From assembly GCF_000341225.1 (NCBI RefSeq), contig NZ_ANAC01000002.1, positions 1 through 64,000 of the forward strand: a stretch of DNA of 64,000 bases, given 5' to 3'. The translations under genes were made by a program, and so were the position numbers. Below, one piece after another: positions 33,363 through 41,600 of this stretch (within the stretch, counting starts at the first letter, position 1; every line of letters starts with the position of its first letter). Origin of the DNA: Nocardiopsis alba DSM 43377 (lineage in GTDB: Bacteria; Actinomycetota; Actinomycetes; Streptosporangiales; Streptosporangiaceae). The notes beneath the pieces were generated by a model. That model had not been told where the DNA came from. It worked only from the letters and a program-made list of their open reading frames with translations, and searched no databases.

Positions 33363-35885
33363 ATGCTCGACGGTTCCTCGGATCGCTCCGTCTCCAACTC
33401 GATGAGGGACGTCCACGGTGGGCTGGTCATCCAGATGCGTGACCAGTTCGGGGAGATCCACCTTCACCAACAGCGGCCGGACGAGACCGTCCCGCTCCCT
33501 CCCGTGCACGAATGGCCCCGGTGCGGGGACACGGCGCCCGAGACGGTCGGGGTGCACCCCACCAGACAGAGTGAGGGGCTCCCACCTCTCCCGCCGTACG
33601 TGCTCAGGGAGACGGACCGGGAACTCCGCGCGAGGATCCGGGACGCGAAGCGGGGAGGGTTCGTACTGGTCACCGGACCCTCCAGCGTGGGGAAGACCCG
33701 TGCCGCGTTCGAGGCCGTTCGGGCGGAGCTGCCCCGCCACACCTTCCTGGCCCCGGCCGAGAACGCCGATCTGAGCGGACTCCCCGCGCTGGCCGGGACC
33801 CGTCGGCTTCGGTCGGGTCTGGTGCTGTGGTTGGACGACCTCAACCGCTATCTGTCCCGCGACTCCGTGAACCTGTCCCTCCTGAACCGGCTGATCGAGG
33901 CCCGGGTCACCGTGGTGGCCACCATCAACAACAAGGCGCTCAAGGCACAGTTCGATCGGGTCGATGGGACGAGCGACACCGTCCGCCTGCTCAGGGCCGC
34001 CGACCCTCTGCCGATCGGGCAGGTCTGGACGGCGGACGAGGTCGATCGGGTCTCCGAGGCGAAGGATGAGCGCTTGGAGGCGGCTTTGACCGCGCAGGAG
34101 GGGAGCCCACGCGTCGCCGAGTATCTGGTGGCGGGCCCCCAGGTATTGCGGGACTGGCGTGTGGCCCGCGAACCCGGCGACGACGGTCACCCCAGGGGGT
34201 ACGCCCTGGTGGCCGCGGCGCTCGATCTGCGTAAGACCGGGCTGTGGAGGCCGCTGTCACGAGAGCTGTTGGAGGAGCTGCACCACCTCTATCTGAGGGA
34301 GGACACCGACCCCGAACCGTTGGAGGAGGCCTGGCGTTGGGTGAGCGAGCTACGGTACGGAGTCGCCCGCCTGCTCGTTCCGGACGACACCGGGCCCGGC
34401 CTGTGGGACCCCTACTACTACCTCCTGGAGACGGCGCACCGATTCGATGAGGAGGAGATCCCCGAACAGGTGTGGGAGGCCGCCGAGGGACGGCTTCGAG
34501 AGGTCACCGATCGCATCTCCTACGGCATGCGGGCCGTGGCCCATGACCGGAAGGAGTACTGCGTACGGGCGCTGCGACCGCTCCCCGTCGATGAGCTGGT
34601 CCGGGCGGCCGTCATCGCGGGGAGGAGGGGGCACACCGACATGACCAGACTGGCGTTCGACCTGGCACTGGACATTGACGCGGGCACCGCCCACTACTAC
34701 GTCGCGCTCCACTACTGGGATGAGGGGCCCACGGACGAGAACATCGGCATCCTACGCAGATCCGCCGAGCACGGGAACCTCGACGGTATGAGCATGCTCG
34801 CCCTCTACCTGTTCCTCCGCAAGCGCTATGAGGAGGCCCGGCCGTGGTTCCTACGGGCGGCAGAGGGCGGAGACGTCAGGGCCATGACCCTGGCGGCGCT
34901 GTACGCCGAGCGTGAGAAGGACCCCGATGAGGCCGAGAAGTGGTACCGGGCGGCGGCCGAGGCCGGGGGCGCTTCGCAGATGCACGAACTCGGCATCCAC
35001 CTACTCCGATACGCAGACCGAGAGGAGGCCGTGGGTCGCCTCAGGGAGGCCTCGGCGAACGGCTATGCTCTCGCCACCTGGGCTCTGGCCGAGCTGATGT
35101 TCCAGGACGGAGATCACGATGAGGCCGAGCGGCTTCGTCAGAGTGTTCCCGAAGCGGAGCGAGCGGAGCTGATCGTCGAGATCGCCGAGGTCCTCGGACC
35201 GATCATGTACTTCCATGAACGGTGGGACGACGTGGAACGACTATGGCGTGCCGCGGCGGAGGCGGCCCCCGATCAACCGGGGCCGCGTGTGGGCCTGGGG
35301 TGGTTTCTCCACAGGAGAGAGCGCCACCAAGAGGCGATCGCGGAGGTGAGAGGCCTCGCCATGAAGGGGGACGAGGACGCGATGCTGCTCCTCTCCTCAT
35401 GCTTGGAACACACCGACAGCAGGTTCATGGGGCGTGGGTGGTCGAACCTGTGGTTCCGCTCCAGGTACAAGAGCTACTACAGGAAGGTCAGGCTCCACGT
35501 CATCTGTGCCTGCGCCGCGTTCCTCGTTCCCGAGGCGCTGCTGTTGGGCGCGCTGACCTCCCAGGACACGAATCCGGTTCGAACGCCGCTCCTGGTGGCC
35601 GGCCTCGCTGTGTTCCTCGTGGTCCTGACCGTCCCCTACCTGTTCCGCAGGGGCGGGTTCTTCCTGCCCCGACCGGTGGCGACCCTGGCCGCGGTCGGTA
35701 CGTCGATCGTGGGCCTGGCCCCCGCTCTGATCCTGGGGCCGGAGGCCGGTGCCTGGCTGCTTCTCGCCGTGCCCGTGGTCCCCTTCGCTCTGAGGGCGAT
35801 GTCCGAGCACCTTGTCGTCGACCTGGGCTCCGTCGACGACGAGGAAGAGGGGGAGAAGGAGAGGGACACGAGCCCGTCCGAGTGA
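33363..35885 (+). CDS. STAND-like ATPase with TPR/Sel1 repeats and C-terminal membrane helices
   Basis: This 840-residue protein starts with a short polar segment (SMRDVHGGLVIQMRDQFGEI) typical of actinobacterial conflict-type NTPases. An ATPase core follows with Walker A GPSSVGKT (residues 106-113) and Walker B LVLWLDDL near 155. Residues about 430-680 form TPR/Sel1-like helical repeats (for example YYVALHYWDEGPTDENIGIL, ALYAEREKDPDEAEKWYRAA). About four membrane helices (705-800) and a charged acidic tail end the protein. The layout of sensor repeats plus NTPase plus membrane segment suggests a signalling or defence protein acting at the membrane. I know no assigned function. ATG 33363 follows AGGAGA, and the gene stands alone next to TA and Fic remnants. 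Confidence 0.82.
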   Translation: MLDGSSDRSVSNSMRDVHGGLVIQMRDQFGEIHLHQQRPDETVPLPPVHEWPRCGDTAPETVGVHPTRQSEGLPPLPPYVLRETDRELRARIRDAKRGGFVLVTGPSSVGKTRAAFEAVRAELPRHTFLAPAENADLSGLPALAGTRRLRSGLVLWLDDLNRYLSRDSVNLSLLNRLIEARVTVVATINNKALKAQFDRVDGTSDTVRLLRAADPLPIGQVWTADEVDRVSEAKDERLEAALTAQEGSPRVAEYLVAGPQVLRDWRVAREPGDDGHPRGYALVAAALDLRKTGLWRPLSRELLEELHHLYLREDTDPEPLEEAWRWVSELRYGVARLLVPDDTGPGLWDPYYYLLETAHRFDEEEIPEQVWEAAEGRLREVTDRISYGMRAVAHDRKEYCVRALRPLPVDELVRAAVIAGRRGHTDMTRLAFDLALDIDAGTAHYYVALHYWDEGPTDENIGILRRSAEHGNLDGMSMLALYLFLRKRYEEARPWFLRAAEGGDVRAMTLAALYAEREKDPDEAEKWYRAAAEAGGASQMHELGIHLLRYADREEAVGRLREASANGYALATWALAELMFQDGDHDEAERLRQSVPEAERAELIVEIAEVLGPIMYFHERWDDVERLWRAAAEAAPDQPGPRVGLGWFLHRRERHQEAIAEVRGLAMKGDEDAMLLLSSCLEHTDSRFMGRGWSNLWFRSRYKSYYRKVRLHVICACAAFLVPEALLLGALTSQDTNPVRTPLLVAGLAVFLVVLTVPYLFRRGGFFLPRPVATLAAVGTSIVGLAPALILGPEAGAWLLLAVPVVPFALRAMSEHLVVDLGSVDDEEEGEKERDTSPSE

Positions 35886-35917
35886 CCGCCTGCGCCGTGG
35901 GCGCGGGACCTTCCGGC

Positions 35918-35940
35918 CGGGAAACTGTTCCTACCGGTCG
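35918..35940. repeat. 23-bp direct repeat, left copy (attachment-site-like)
   Basis: This copy, beginning CGGGAAACTGTTCC, is identical to 36364-36386, which contains the last codons and stop of the mazG-like gene. The pair brackets about 420 bases with a broken Fic gene and fits the left boundary left by a small integrated element. Confidence 0.65.
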
Positions 35941-36027
35941 GTCTCTTTCCTATGACAGGTCTCTTTCAGCAGAGTCTTGAGATCGTCGGTTCCTGTGAGG
36001 GGAAATCCTTGAACAGAGCACTCATCT

Positions 36028-36055
36028 ATTAAAGTTTAAAGCTTTATACTTTAAT
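36028..36055. promoter_or_regulatory. 28-bp AT-rich palindrome
   Basis: The two halves pair at 13 of 14 positions around the centre AAAGCTTT, with outer arms ATTAAAGT and ACTTTAAT. It is almost free of G and C in a genome of about 70 percent GC. It lies 31 bases upstream of the Fic remnant start, where an operator for that gene would be expected. Confidence 0.6.
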
Positions 36056-36085
36056 GGATCGTATTTCTGTGAAAGGAAAGCACCG

Positions 36086-36281
36086 ATGGCCACATGGGAA
36101 GAGGAGCACTGGCAGTCCAGTGTGGCCTCCGGCGTGCCCCGGTCCGCGCGGCGCGACCGCCTACCTGGCCCGTGAGGTGCTGGAGTTGATCACGATGGCC
36201 GAGCGCGCCTTGGCCAGTACCAGGTTCGACACACGTGTCTCGGCCCCCGGCCGTTCCGTGCCGGCGCGGCCGCAGGTCTGA
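36086..36281 (+). pseudogene. Frameshifted N-terminal fragment of a Fic-family protein
   Basis: ATG 36086 opens a frame reading MATWEEEHWQSSVASGVPRS, the N-terminus of actinobacterial Fic/DOC AMP-transferases, which stops after 29 residues. The adjacent frame continues the same family pattern with TAYLAREVLELITMAERALA and STRFDT. A frameshift near 36150 therefore breaks the gene, and the catalytic HPFxxGNGR part is absent altogether. It sits between 23-bp direct repeats and behind an unusual AT-rich palindrome. A weak AAGGAAAG ribosome site precedes the ATG. Confidence 0.65.
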
Positions 36282-36363
36282 AGGCGGAACGTCCACCTGC
36301 TTCGTGCCGGATTGGTGTCGCGGAGGCATCCACGCGCTGTGAGAAGTAGCGGGCGAGCCCGGA

Positions 36364-36386
36364 CGGGAAACTGTTCCTACCGGTCG
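36364..36386. repeat. 23-bp direct repeat, right copy at the mazG 3' end
   Basis: This copy is identical to 35918-35940. It overlaps the final codons (Leu-Asp-Arg) and stop codon of the mazG-like gene, so the gene end is intact here and the other copy is the partial duplicate. Confidence 0.65.
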
Positions 36387-36733
36387 AGGTCGGTGTACTT
36401 GGTGGCCGTGCCGTAGGCGCGGTCGACGGGGTACCTGGTGTCGTTGAGGTCGATCTTGTCCTTCAGGGCCTGTTCGAGGTCCACGTCCAAGACGGTCGCC
36501 AGGCGCAGGAGGTAGGAGAGGACGTCGGCCATCTCCTGGCGTACGGCCTCGGCCTTGGCGGGGTCCTCCATGACCGTCTGGGATTGTTCGGGGGTCAGCC
36601 ACTGGAACTCGGCGGCGAGCTCGCCCGCCTCACCGGCCAGCGCCATGGCCAGGTTCTTGGGGGTGTGGAACTGTTCCCAGTCCCGCCGCCGCGCGAAGTC
36701 GGCCAGGGCGAGCTGAAGCGAGGAGATGGACAT
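36377..36733 (-). CDS. MazG-like nucleotide pyrophosphohydrolase (RS21-C6/dCTP pyrophosphatase type)
   Basis: This 118-residue all-alpha NTP pyrophosphohydrolase has WEQFHTPKNLAMALAGEAGELAAEFQWL with the metal-binding Glu-x2-Glu pattern. EMADVLSYLLRLATVLDVDLE provides the Glu-x3-Asp second site. It probably hydrolyses dCTP or modified nucleotides in house-cleaning. Its 3' end doubles as one copy of a 23-bp direct repeat, as would be expected of an element target. Confidence 0.9.
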   Translation of the reverse strand: MSISSLQLALADFARRRDWEQFHTPKNLAMALAGEAGELAAEFQWLTPEQSQTVMEDPAKAEAVRQEMADVLSYLLRLATVLDVDLEQALKDKIDLNDTRYPVDRAYGTATKYTDLDR

Positions 36734-36848
36734 GGTCGAGGGATATCACGCTTGAGCGGGGACGGCCCACTCGGACCGGAGAGGGGGAGGGAGTGTCCGG
36801 ACGTCCTGGCGGCTCGGAGGTCCGGGCACGGGTCTTCGACATGACCTG

Positions 36849-36884
36849 AGGAGATCTGAGTGGGTACACCCACTCAGATCTCCT
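36849..36884 (-). terminator. Perfect 17-bp-arm hairpin after the toxin gene
   Basis: Arms of 17 bases (left begins AGGAGATCTGAGTGGGT) pair perfectly around a two-base AC. It follows the toxin stop on the minus strand by 12 bases. The near-complete symmetry also allows a protein-binding role. Confidence 0.75.
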
Positions 36885-36896
36885 TACGTTTCGAGC

Positions 36897-37196
36897 TCAG
36901 GGAGGGCCTGGGCTGAAGATGGCGTGAGTGCCGACCCGACGCCAGATCACGTGCGGCTTGCCTGGGAAGCGTTCGTCTCCGTACTCCCATGTGGCTCGAC
37001 CATCAGGTGCCCAAGTCATCTCGTAGACACCCGGAGCGCCCTGGACGCCCTTGACCCGAAGGCTGGGGCGGAACTCCCCTTTCTGTACATCGGGCGCGAA
37101 CTCGCCCGTGACCACACGCCGAAAGCGCGTGACCTGCTCCCTGGTCAGTTTCTTGAAGTCCGCCTTGAAGCGGGGGGTGGTAGCGAACGTGGCCAA
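36897..37196 (-). CDS. RelE/ParE-type toxin-like protein
   Basis: This 99-residue basic protein reads ATFATTPRFKADFKKLTREQ, then GVYEMTWAPDGRATWEYGDE and HVIWRRVGTHAIF. The end pattern (phenyl/aliphatic strand, Arg, His, Ile-Phe) matches RelE-superfamily mRNA interferases. The TTG start 37196 lies eight bases after the stop of an AbrB-type antitoxin, and no ATG/GTG fits better; upstream codons in frame are antitoxin shadow. A truncated relative of this gene is present at 41509. Confidence 0.75.
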   Translation of the reverse strand: MATFATTPRFKADFKKLTREQVTRFRRVVTGEFAPDVQKGEFRPSLRVKGVQGAPGVYEMTWAPDGRATWEYGDERFPGKPHVIWRRVGTHAIFSPGPP

Positions 37197-37203
37197 CGGA
37201 TCT

Positions 37204-37506
37204 TCAGCGCTCCTGTTCAAGAGCGTCGAACATCGACTCCGCGTCCTCGAACTCCTCGGTCCGACCGGCAGCGATCTGCTCACTGGCCTCCCGTTCACCC
37301 TGCTGCCACTCCCGGTCCCAGAACCAGGCCTGATCAGCCGGGACCACGGTCATGCCGCGCAGTACGACCTGACCGTCCTCACCGATCTCGAATTCGACCT
37401 CGTCGCCTTCACGGATGTGCAGCGCCTCGGTGACCTCCCGAGGCAGAGTGAGCTGGTTCTTACGACGCATCACCGAACGTCGACGTCTCTTCTTCGTGTC
37501 CTTCAC
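37204..37506 (-). CDS. AbrB/MazE-type antitoxin
   Basis: This protein of about 100 residues carries a SpoVT/AbrB swapped-hairpin DNA-binding domain: RRKNQLTLPREVTEALHI, then REGDEVEFEIGEDGQVVLRG. A C-terminal acidic tail ends in EDAESMFDALEQER and would wrap the toxin. GTG 37506 follows AGAGAGG; the longer frame upstream lacks family similarity. It lies directly before the toxin gene and probably represses the pair's own promoter. Confidence 0.82.
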   Translation of the reverse strand: MKDTKKRRRRSVMRRKNQLTLPREVTEALHIREGDEVEFEIGEDGQVVLRGMTVVPADQAWFWDREWQQGEREASEQIAAGRTEEFEDAESMFDALEQER

Positions 37507-37759
37507 TTTCGAGGACCTCTCTGTCGTGCTGCGCCGCTTCCCCAACCGGCGGCACCTTGTCTCAATCCTACAGTCAGAAAGTCGGATTTTCCGAAGCCTT
37601 GGCGATTCACTTTGGACCTGCCGAGTCTGCGAGCGTCGTTCACCCCCGTGATCGACGGCCACCGCATTCTCCGGATGACGATCGGAGCGGTGCTCACACC
37701 TGTGCTCGGCGCACCCGTTCGTCTTCCGGCGGCCGACGGAAGACGTCTACTGTGGCCGC

Positions 37760-38173
37760 ATGCGAGTCGACGACCGGTCTCGTGGCGCGGTGGCCATCAT
37801 CGCCAACGCCCGCGGAGACCTCCTGCTGCATCTGCGCGATGACCTTCCTCAGATCGCCTGGCCCGGTCATTGGTCGGTGCTGGGCGGTGGGTGCGATCCG
37901 GGTGAGAGCCCACGTCAGACGATCGTGCGCGAACTGGACGAGGAGGCCGGGTTGGTCGTCGAGGACTTGGTCGAGCTGTTCGAGGTCCCCGATGTTCACG
38001 GGTCCGGGCGGCTTCTCACCTTCTACGCCGGAGTGTGGGACGGAGACGCCGAGGCCCTGCCGCTGACCGAGGGGGTCAAGCTCGCCTGGGTCGCCCCCGA
38101 TCTTCTCGACACCCTGCTGATGCCGCCCTTCATCCGTACCGCGCTCTATCGCTATCTGGAGGATCGTTCCTGA
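37760..38173 (+). CDS. NUDIX hydrolase
   Basis: This 137-residue protein has a complete Nudix box, Gly-x5-Glu-x7-Arg-Glu-x2-Glu-Glu-x-Gly, spread over GGGCDPGESPRQTIV and RELDEEAGL. It also has the preceding RGAVAIIANARGDLLLHLRDD strand pair. It hydrolyses a nucleoside-diphosphate-linked compound; the substrate is unknown. It starts at ATG 37760, divergent from the TA pair, and ends about 120 bases before a CRISPR fragment. Confidence 0.9.
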   Translation: MRVDDRSRGAVAIIANARGDLLLHLRDDLPQIAWPGHWSVLGGGCDPGESPRQTIVRELDEEAGLVVEDLVELFEVPDVHGSGRLLTFYAGVWDGDAEALPLTEGVKLAWVAPDLLDTLLMPPFIRTALYRYLEDRS

Positions 38174-38296
38174 CCACGGCGTTGGCCTGAACGCGGTCGG
38201 CTTCGAACGGGAGGGCGAGGGGTGTCGGTTTTGTCTGTTTCTCGACAACATGCAGAAATGACGGGTCGGCCGGGATAGCGTTGCAGGTCAGAAAGA

Positions 38297-38446
38297 CTGC
38301 TCCCCGCGCACGCGGGGATGGACCCTACGTGACCGCGTACCTGGACGAGAACCCGCACTGCTCCCCGCGCACGCGGGGATGGACCCTCGTCGTGGCCCTC
38401 GGTCGCCTTGGTCGTGGGGTGCTCCCCGCGCACGCGGGGTTGGACC
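38297..38446. CRISPR. Short type I-E-like CRISPR array (three repeats, two spacers)
   Basis: Three 28-base repeats start at 38297, 38358 and 38419, an exact period of 61 with 33-base spacers at 38325-38357 and 38386-38418. The repeat core is CTCCCCGCGCACGCGGGG, the palindromic type I-E repeat of actinomycetes. The third repeat has two changes, as expected at an array end. No cas gene is in the window. Confidence 0.88.
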
Positions 38447-38646
38447 TCACTCCTGTCCACGTTCATGACAGTCCCTACCCCTCATCCGTAAGCCAGGTAT
38501 GCCAACGAAGAGGATCGCGGACGACCTGATGAGGTCGGTGGCCCGGATGCTTTCGGAGGGCGCGATCTCGCCCCGGTCGAAGCGCGAACTCGAAGAGGTG
38601 TCTTACGCTCTTCGCACGGTTCAACGGCGCTGGAAGGGTTTCCAGA

Positions 38647-39231
38647 ATGGGCGAGCAGCAGGACGTGCGGGCACTGGACTACCTGTACGAGGCCGGTCTC
38701 CTCAAACGCTACAAGCGGACCGGCTGGGTCGTTGCCGGTGTCCCTGACCCGGAGTCGATAGCGGACCACTCGCACCGCACCGCCCTCACGGCGGCCGTCA
38801 TCGCGGAGCTCGAAGGCGCGAACCCAGAGCGCGCCGCGTTCCTGGCCCTGTTCCACGACACTCAGGAGACTCGGCTGACGGACATCCCCTACATCGGGAA
38901 GCGGTACCTGAAGGCCTCCAGCAACGCGGAGGTGACCGCGGATCAGACAGCGGGGATGCCGGAGGGTCTCGCGCGGTTGATCGGTGGTGCGGAAGCGGAG
39001 TACGAGGCCAAGGAGTCGGCGGAGGCGCGATGCGCGAAGGACGCCGACAAGCTCGAATGCCTTCTCCAGGCCGTGGAGTACCGGGAGCAGGGGACGGACA
39101 CACAGGCGTGGATCGACACGTCTCTCGCGGCGTTGAAGACCGACGGCGCGCAGAGGCTCGCGAAACTGGCGTTGGACCGGTCGCCGTTGGCATGGATGCA
39201 CGAGGCGCGGGACTCCAAGCCCCCGAAGTAG
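38647..39231 (+). CDS. HD-domain phosphohydrolase (YfbR/HDDC2-like)
   Basis: This 194-residue protein has the HD metal site ESIADHSHRTALTAAVIAEL, then FLALFHDTQETRLTDIPYIG (His-Asp) and AKDADKLECLLQA (distal Asp). This is the arrangement of 5'-deoxynucleotidases of the YfbR/HDDC2 group. It probably dephosphorylates nucleoside monophosphates. The gene lies between two pieces of the same CRISPR repeat family (38446 and 39252), in a gap of about 800 bases, so it may have inserted into an array. ATG 38647 has weak ribosome-site support. Confidence 0.85.
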   Translation: MGEQQDVRALDYLYEAGLLKRYKRTGWVVAGVPDPESIADHSHRTALTAAVIAELEGANPERAAFLALFHDTQETRLTDIPYIGKRYLKASSNAEVTADQTAGMPEGLARLIGGAEAEYEAKESAEARCAKDADKLECLLQAVEYREQGTDTQAWIDTSLAALKTDGAQRLAKLALDRSPLAWMHEARDSKPPK

Positions 39232-39251
39232 CCGGACATGTAGGACGGACC

Positions 39252-39340
39252 CTGAACCTTGCGCACGCGGGGATGGACCCGATGTTGAGGTCAGACGCCA
39301 GGACGGCGCGTCCTGCTCCCCGCGCATGCGGGGATCCCTC
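39252..39340. CRISPR. Degenerate CRISPR fragment (two repeats, one spacer)
   Basis: Repeat-like units at 39252-39279 (intact half GCGCACGCGGGGATGGACC) and 39313-39340 (CTGCTCCCCGCGCATGCGGG) are spaced by exactly 61 bases, the same period as the array at 38297. Both have decayed at one side. It begins 20 bases after the HD-domain gene. Confidence 0.72.
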
Positions 39341-39453
39341 ATCCCACCCGACCACCCACAGCTCTCACCCCACGAAGCGAGGCCCGCACCACCTCGCCAC
39401 CGGCGTCGCCGTAGGTCCCACTCGGGTCGCCACCCGCGTCATATCGTCGACCC

Positions 39454-40296
39454 ATGACCACAGCTCAGGAGCTCGCCGGCCAACGTCATCGTGACCACAT
39501 GCGGAACCTGCTCGTCCAGGCGGCCGAGGGGTTCGGTCTGACTCTGGTCGGGGAGCCGGTGTTCGGGTGGCGGGATCGCACCATCGGCGCTCCCGGACGC
39601 GGTCCGCACGGTGACCTGTGGGTGCGGGTCACCACCGAGTTCCCCGCCTGGGCCTCTGGTCGGGCCTGGACCGGTAACTCCGACGCCGACGCGCTCAGTG
39701 GGGTGCCGCGGCCCGAGGTCGTCGAGGTCACCGAGTGGGACGACCCTCCCCGCCGAGTTCGTGCCGAGGCCGCCACCCTGCTTCCCGGGGACGTCCTCTC
39801 GACCACGCGCTTCCTGCACGGGCGGCCCGAGGCGGGAGAACTCTGGTGGAGCGATCTACGCGACGCTCTCGACCGCCTGGCCGAACAGGACACGGATCGG
39901 GTCGCCGTCGACCAGGAGACCATCACCCGGCGCCTGCTGGTGTTCTTCGGCGACGCCATCGATCCGACCGTCACCCGTTGGACGACCGCCCACGGCGACC
40001 TGCACTGGAACAACCTGCTCGGCCCCGACCTGGGCGTCCTGGACTGGGAACTGTGGGGGAGCGGCCCGGCCGGTCTGGACGCCGCCACCCTGTACTGCCA
40101 CAGCCTCACCCACCCCGAGACCGCCGAACGGGTGCGTCGGGCGTTCGTCGACCTGCTCGACACCCCCGACGGGGTACGCGCGCAACTGTTCGTCATCACC
40201 CGGCTGTTGTTGCGCATAGAGCGTGGCGATGACCCGGCGACCGCGCCTCTGCTCCACCGAAAGGCGCGCGAGCTCCTGGACGATCAGAGCCGCTAG
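39454..40296 (+). CDS. Aminoglycoside phosphotransferase-fold protein
   Basis: This 280-residue protein has the kinase catalytic loop TTAHGDLHWNNLL and metal motif GVLDWELWG of the APH/choline-kinase fold. The N-lobe (residues 1-100) is unlike canonical APHs, and its glycine loop is not obvious. It could phosphorylate a small molecule, but resistance should not be assumed. ATG 39454 starts a well-formed frame, and it converges on the oxidoreductase gene at 40427. Confidence 0.8.
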   Translation: MTTAQELAGQRHRDHMRNLLVQAAEGFGLTLVGEPVFGWRDRTIGAPGRGPHGDLWVRVTTEFPAWASGRAWTGNSDADALSGVPRPEVVEVTEWDDPPRRVRAEAATLLPGDVLSTTRFLHGRPEAGELWWSDLRDALDRLAEQDTDRVAVDQETITRRLLVFFGDAIDPTVTRWTTAHGDLHWNNLLGPDLGVLDWELWGSGPAGLDAATLYCHSLTHPETAERVRRAFVDLLDTPDGVRAQLFVITRLLLRIERGDDPATAPLLHRKARELLDDQSR

Positions 40297-40426
40297 CCCC
40301 CGCGTCCCGAGCTCTACGTGCCCTCCTGGCCCTTATCGGCCGCTCGTTCGCGATGGTGGGCCCCGGCGCGGTCTCCACCGCCCGGAGCCCATCGGAGCCC
40401 TCCCGTCCCTCGCGAACGACGTGTGG

Positions 40427-41344
40427 TCAGGACACCGACACGATGACCTTGCCGCGCGTGTGACCACCGGCGACGAGGTCCTGGGCGGCGGCGATCTCCG
40501 AGAGCGGGAACTCACGGGCGATCGGCACCCGGAGGCCGCCGTCGGCGATGGCGTCCATGACCTCTTGCAGCGCGTGCTCGAAGCCCGGCTCCCTACCGGT
40601 GACGAGGATCCCGCCCTGCTCGGGGACCTCGGGGTCCACGAGCGTCGCGATGGGGGCCGTCTCGCTCGAAAGTGCCCGGAGGTCCGTGAACTTCCCGCCG
40701 GTCACCAGGTCGAACGCCGCGTCGAAGGGGCGGTCCGTGGCGGCCCGCGCCCGGGCCTGCCAGCCCTCCCCGTACTCGATCGGGACGACCCCGAGTTCCC
40801 GCAGGTGCGCGTGGTTGGCCTGGGACGCCGTTCCGACCACCGTGGCCCCGCGGGCGATGGCGAGCTGGGTGAGGAAGGTGCCCACACCGCCGGACGCGCC
40901 GTCGACCAGGATCATGTCGCCACGGGACACCCCCGTGAGTCCGAGGGCCCGTACCGCGGTGCCGCCCCCGACCCCGATCGTCGCGGCGACGCGCAGGTCG
41001 ACGGAGTCCGGGACGTGTACCAGTGTGGCCGCGTAGGTGTTCACCAGCTCGGCGGCCGCGCCGCTCGGGGAGAGGCCGGCCACCCGGTCACCGGGGGAGA
41101 AGCCGGTGACACCGGCCCCGACCCGTTCGACCGTCCCGGCGACGTCCATTCCGGTGATCGTGGTGCCCTGGAGCGGGCCGCCGTCGCCGAGCGTCCCGGC
41201 ACGCATCTTGATGTCGACCGGGTTGACGCTCGCGTAGGAGACCCGGACCTGTACCTCTCCCGGCCCGGGCTCGGGGACCGGGAGTTCGGACACCTGGAGG
41301 ACGTCGCTATCGCCGTATTCGGTGTAGAAGGCCGCGAGAGCCAT
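40427..41344 (-). CDS. NADP-dependent quinone oxidoreductase-like MDR enzyme
   Basis: This 305-residue zinc-independent medium-chain reductase begins MALAAFYTEYGDSDVLQVSE. It contains VNPVDIKMRAG, the structural GMDVAGTVERVGAGV, and the nucleotide-binding ILVDGASGGVGTFLTQLA. No zinc-binding cysteines are present, as in the QOR/zeta-crystallin group. ATG 41344 follows AAGGGG. Confidence 0.9.
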   Translation of the reverse strand: MALAAFYTEYGDSDVLQVSELPVPEPGPGEVQVRVSYASVNPVDIKMRAGTLGDGGPLQGTTITGMDVAGTVERVGAGVTGFSPGDRVAGLSPSGAAAELVNTYAATLVHVPDSVDLRVAATIGVGGGTAVRALGLTGVSRGDMILVDGASGGVGTFLTQLAIARGATVVGTASQANHAHLRELGVVPIEYGEGWQARARAATDRPFDAAFDLVTGGKFTDLRALSSETAPIATLVDPEVPEQGGILVTGREPGFEHALQEVMDAIADGGLRVPIAREFPLSEIAAAQDLVAGGHTRGKVIVSVS

Positions 41345-41508
41345 GTGGACCACCCCTTCTCTGCTCATGTGTCGTCATGGTCCGAGGAAATCCGCACGTG
41401 GCGTGGGCCTCCTCGGGGTGCGGTCGGACCGCTCAATCGGAGTTCTGCCCCGGCTCTGTCATGGCGGACCCGGCCGTCCAAGCGCCGTCGACGGCGAGTT
41501 CGGCTCCG

Positions 41509-41585
41509 GTGGCCACGTTCGCTACCATCCCCCGCTTCAAGGCGGACTTCAATGAAATGGCCGGTGATCAGGTCGCTCGTTTCCG
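41509..41585 (+). pseudogene. 5' fragment of the RelE-like toxin gene
   Basis: The reading from GTG 41509 gives VATFATIPRFKADFNEMAGD and then QVARFR, matching the N-terminus of the toxin at 37196. The first 45 bases are nearly identical in DNA. Similarity stops at about 41585, and the frame then runs into a CRISPR-like repeat. No antitoxin gene precedes it. Confidence 0.7.
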
Positions 41586-41600
41586 GAGTGACACCGGCCG

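Noticed and set aside
38499..38747. 82-residue reading starting MPTKRIADDLMRS before the HD gene
   Set aside because: It runs 100 bases into the HD gene in another frame and has no family pattern or ribosome site.
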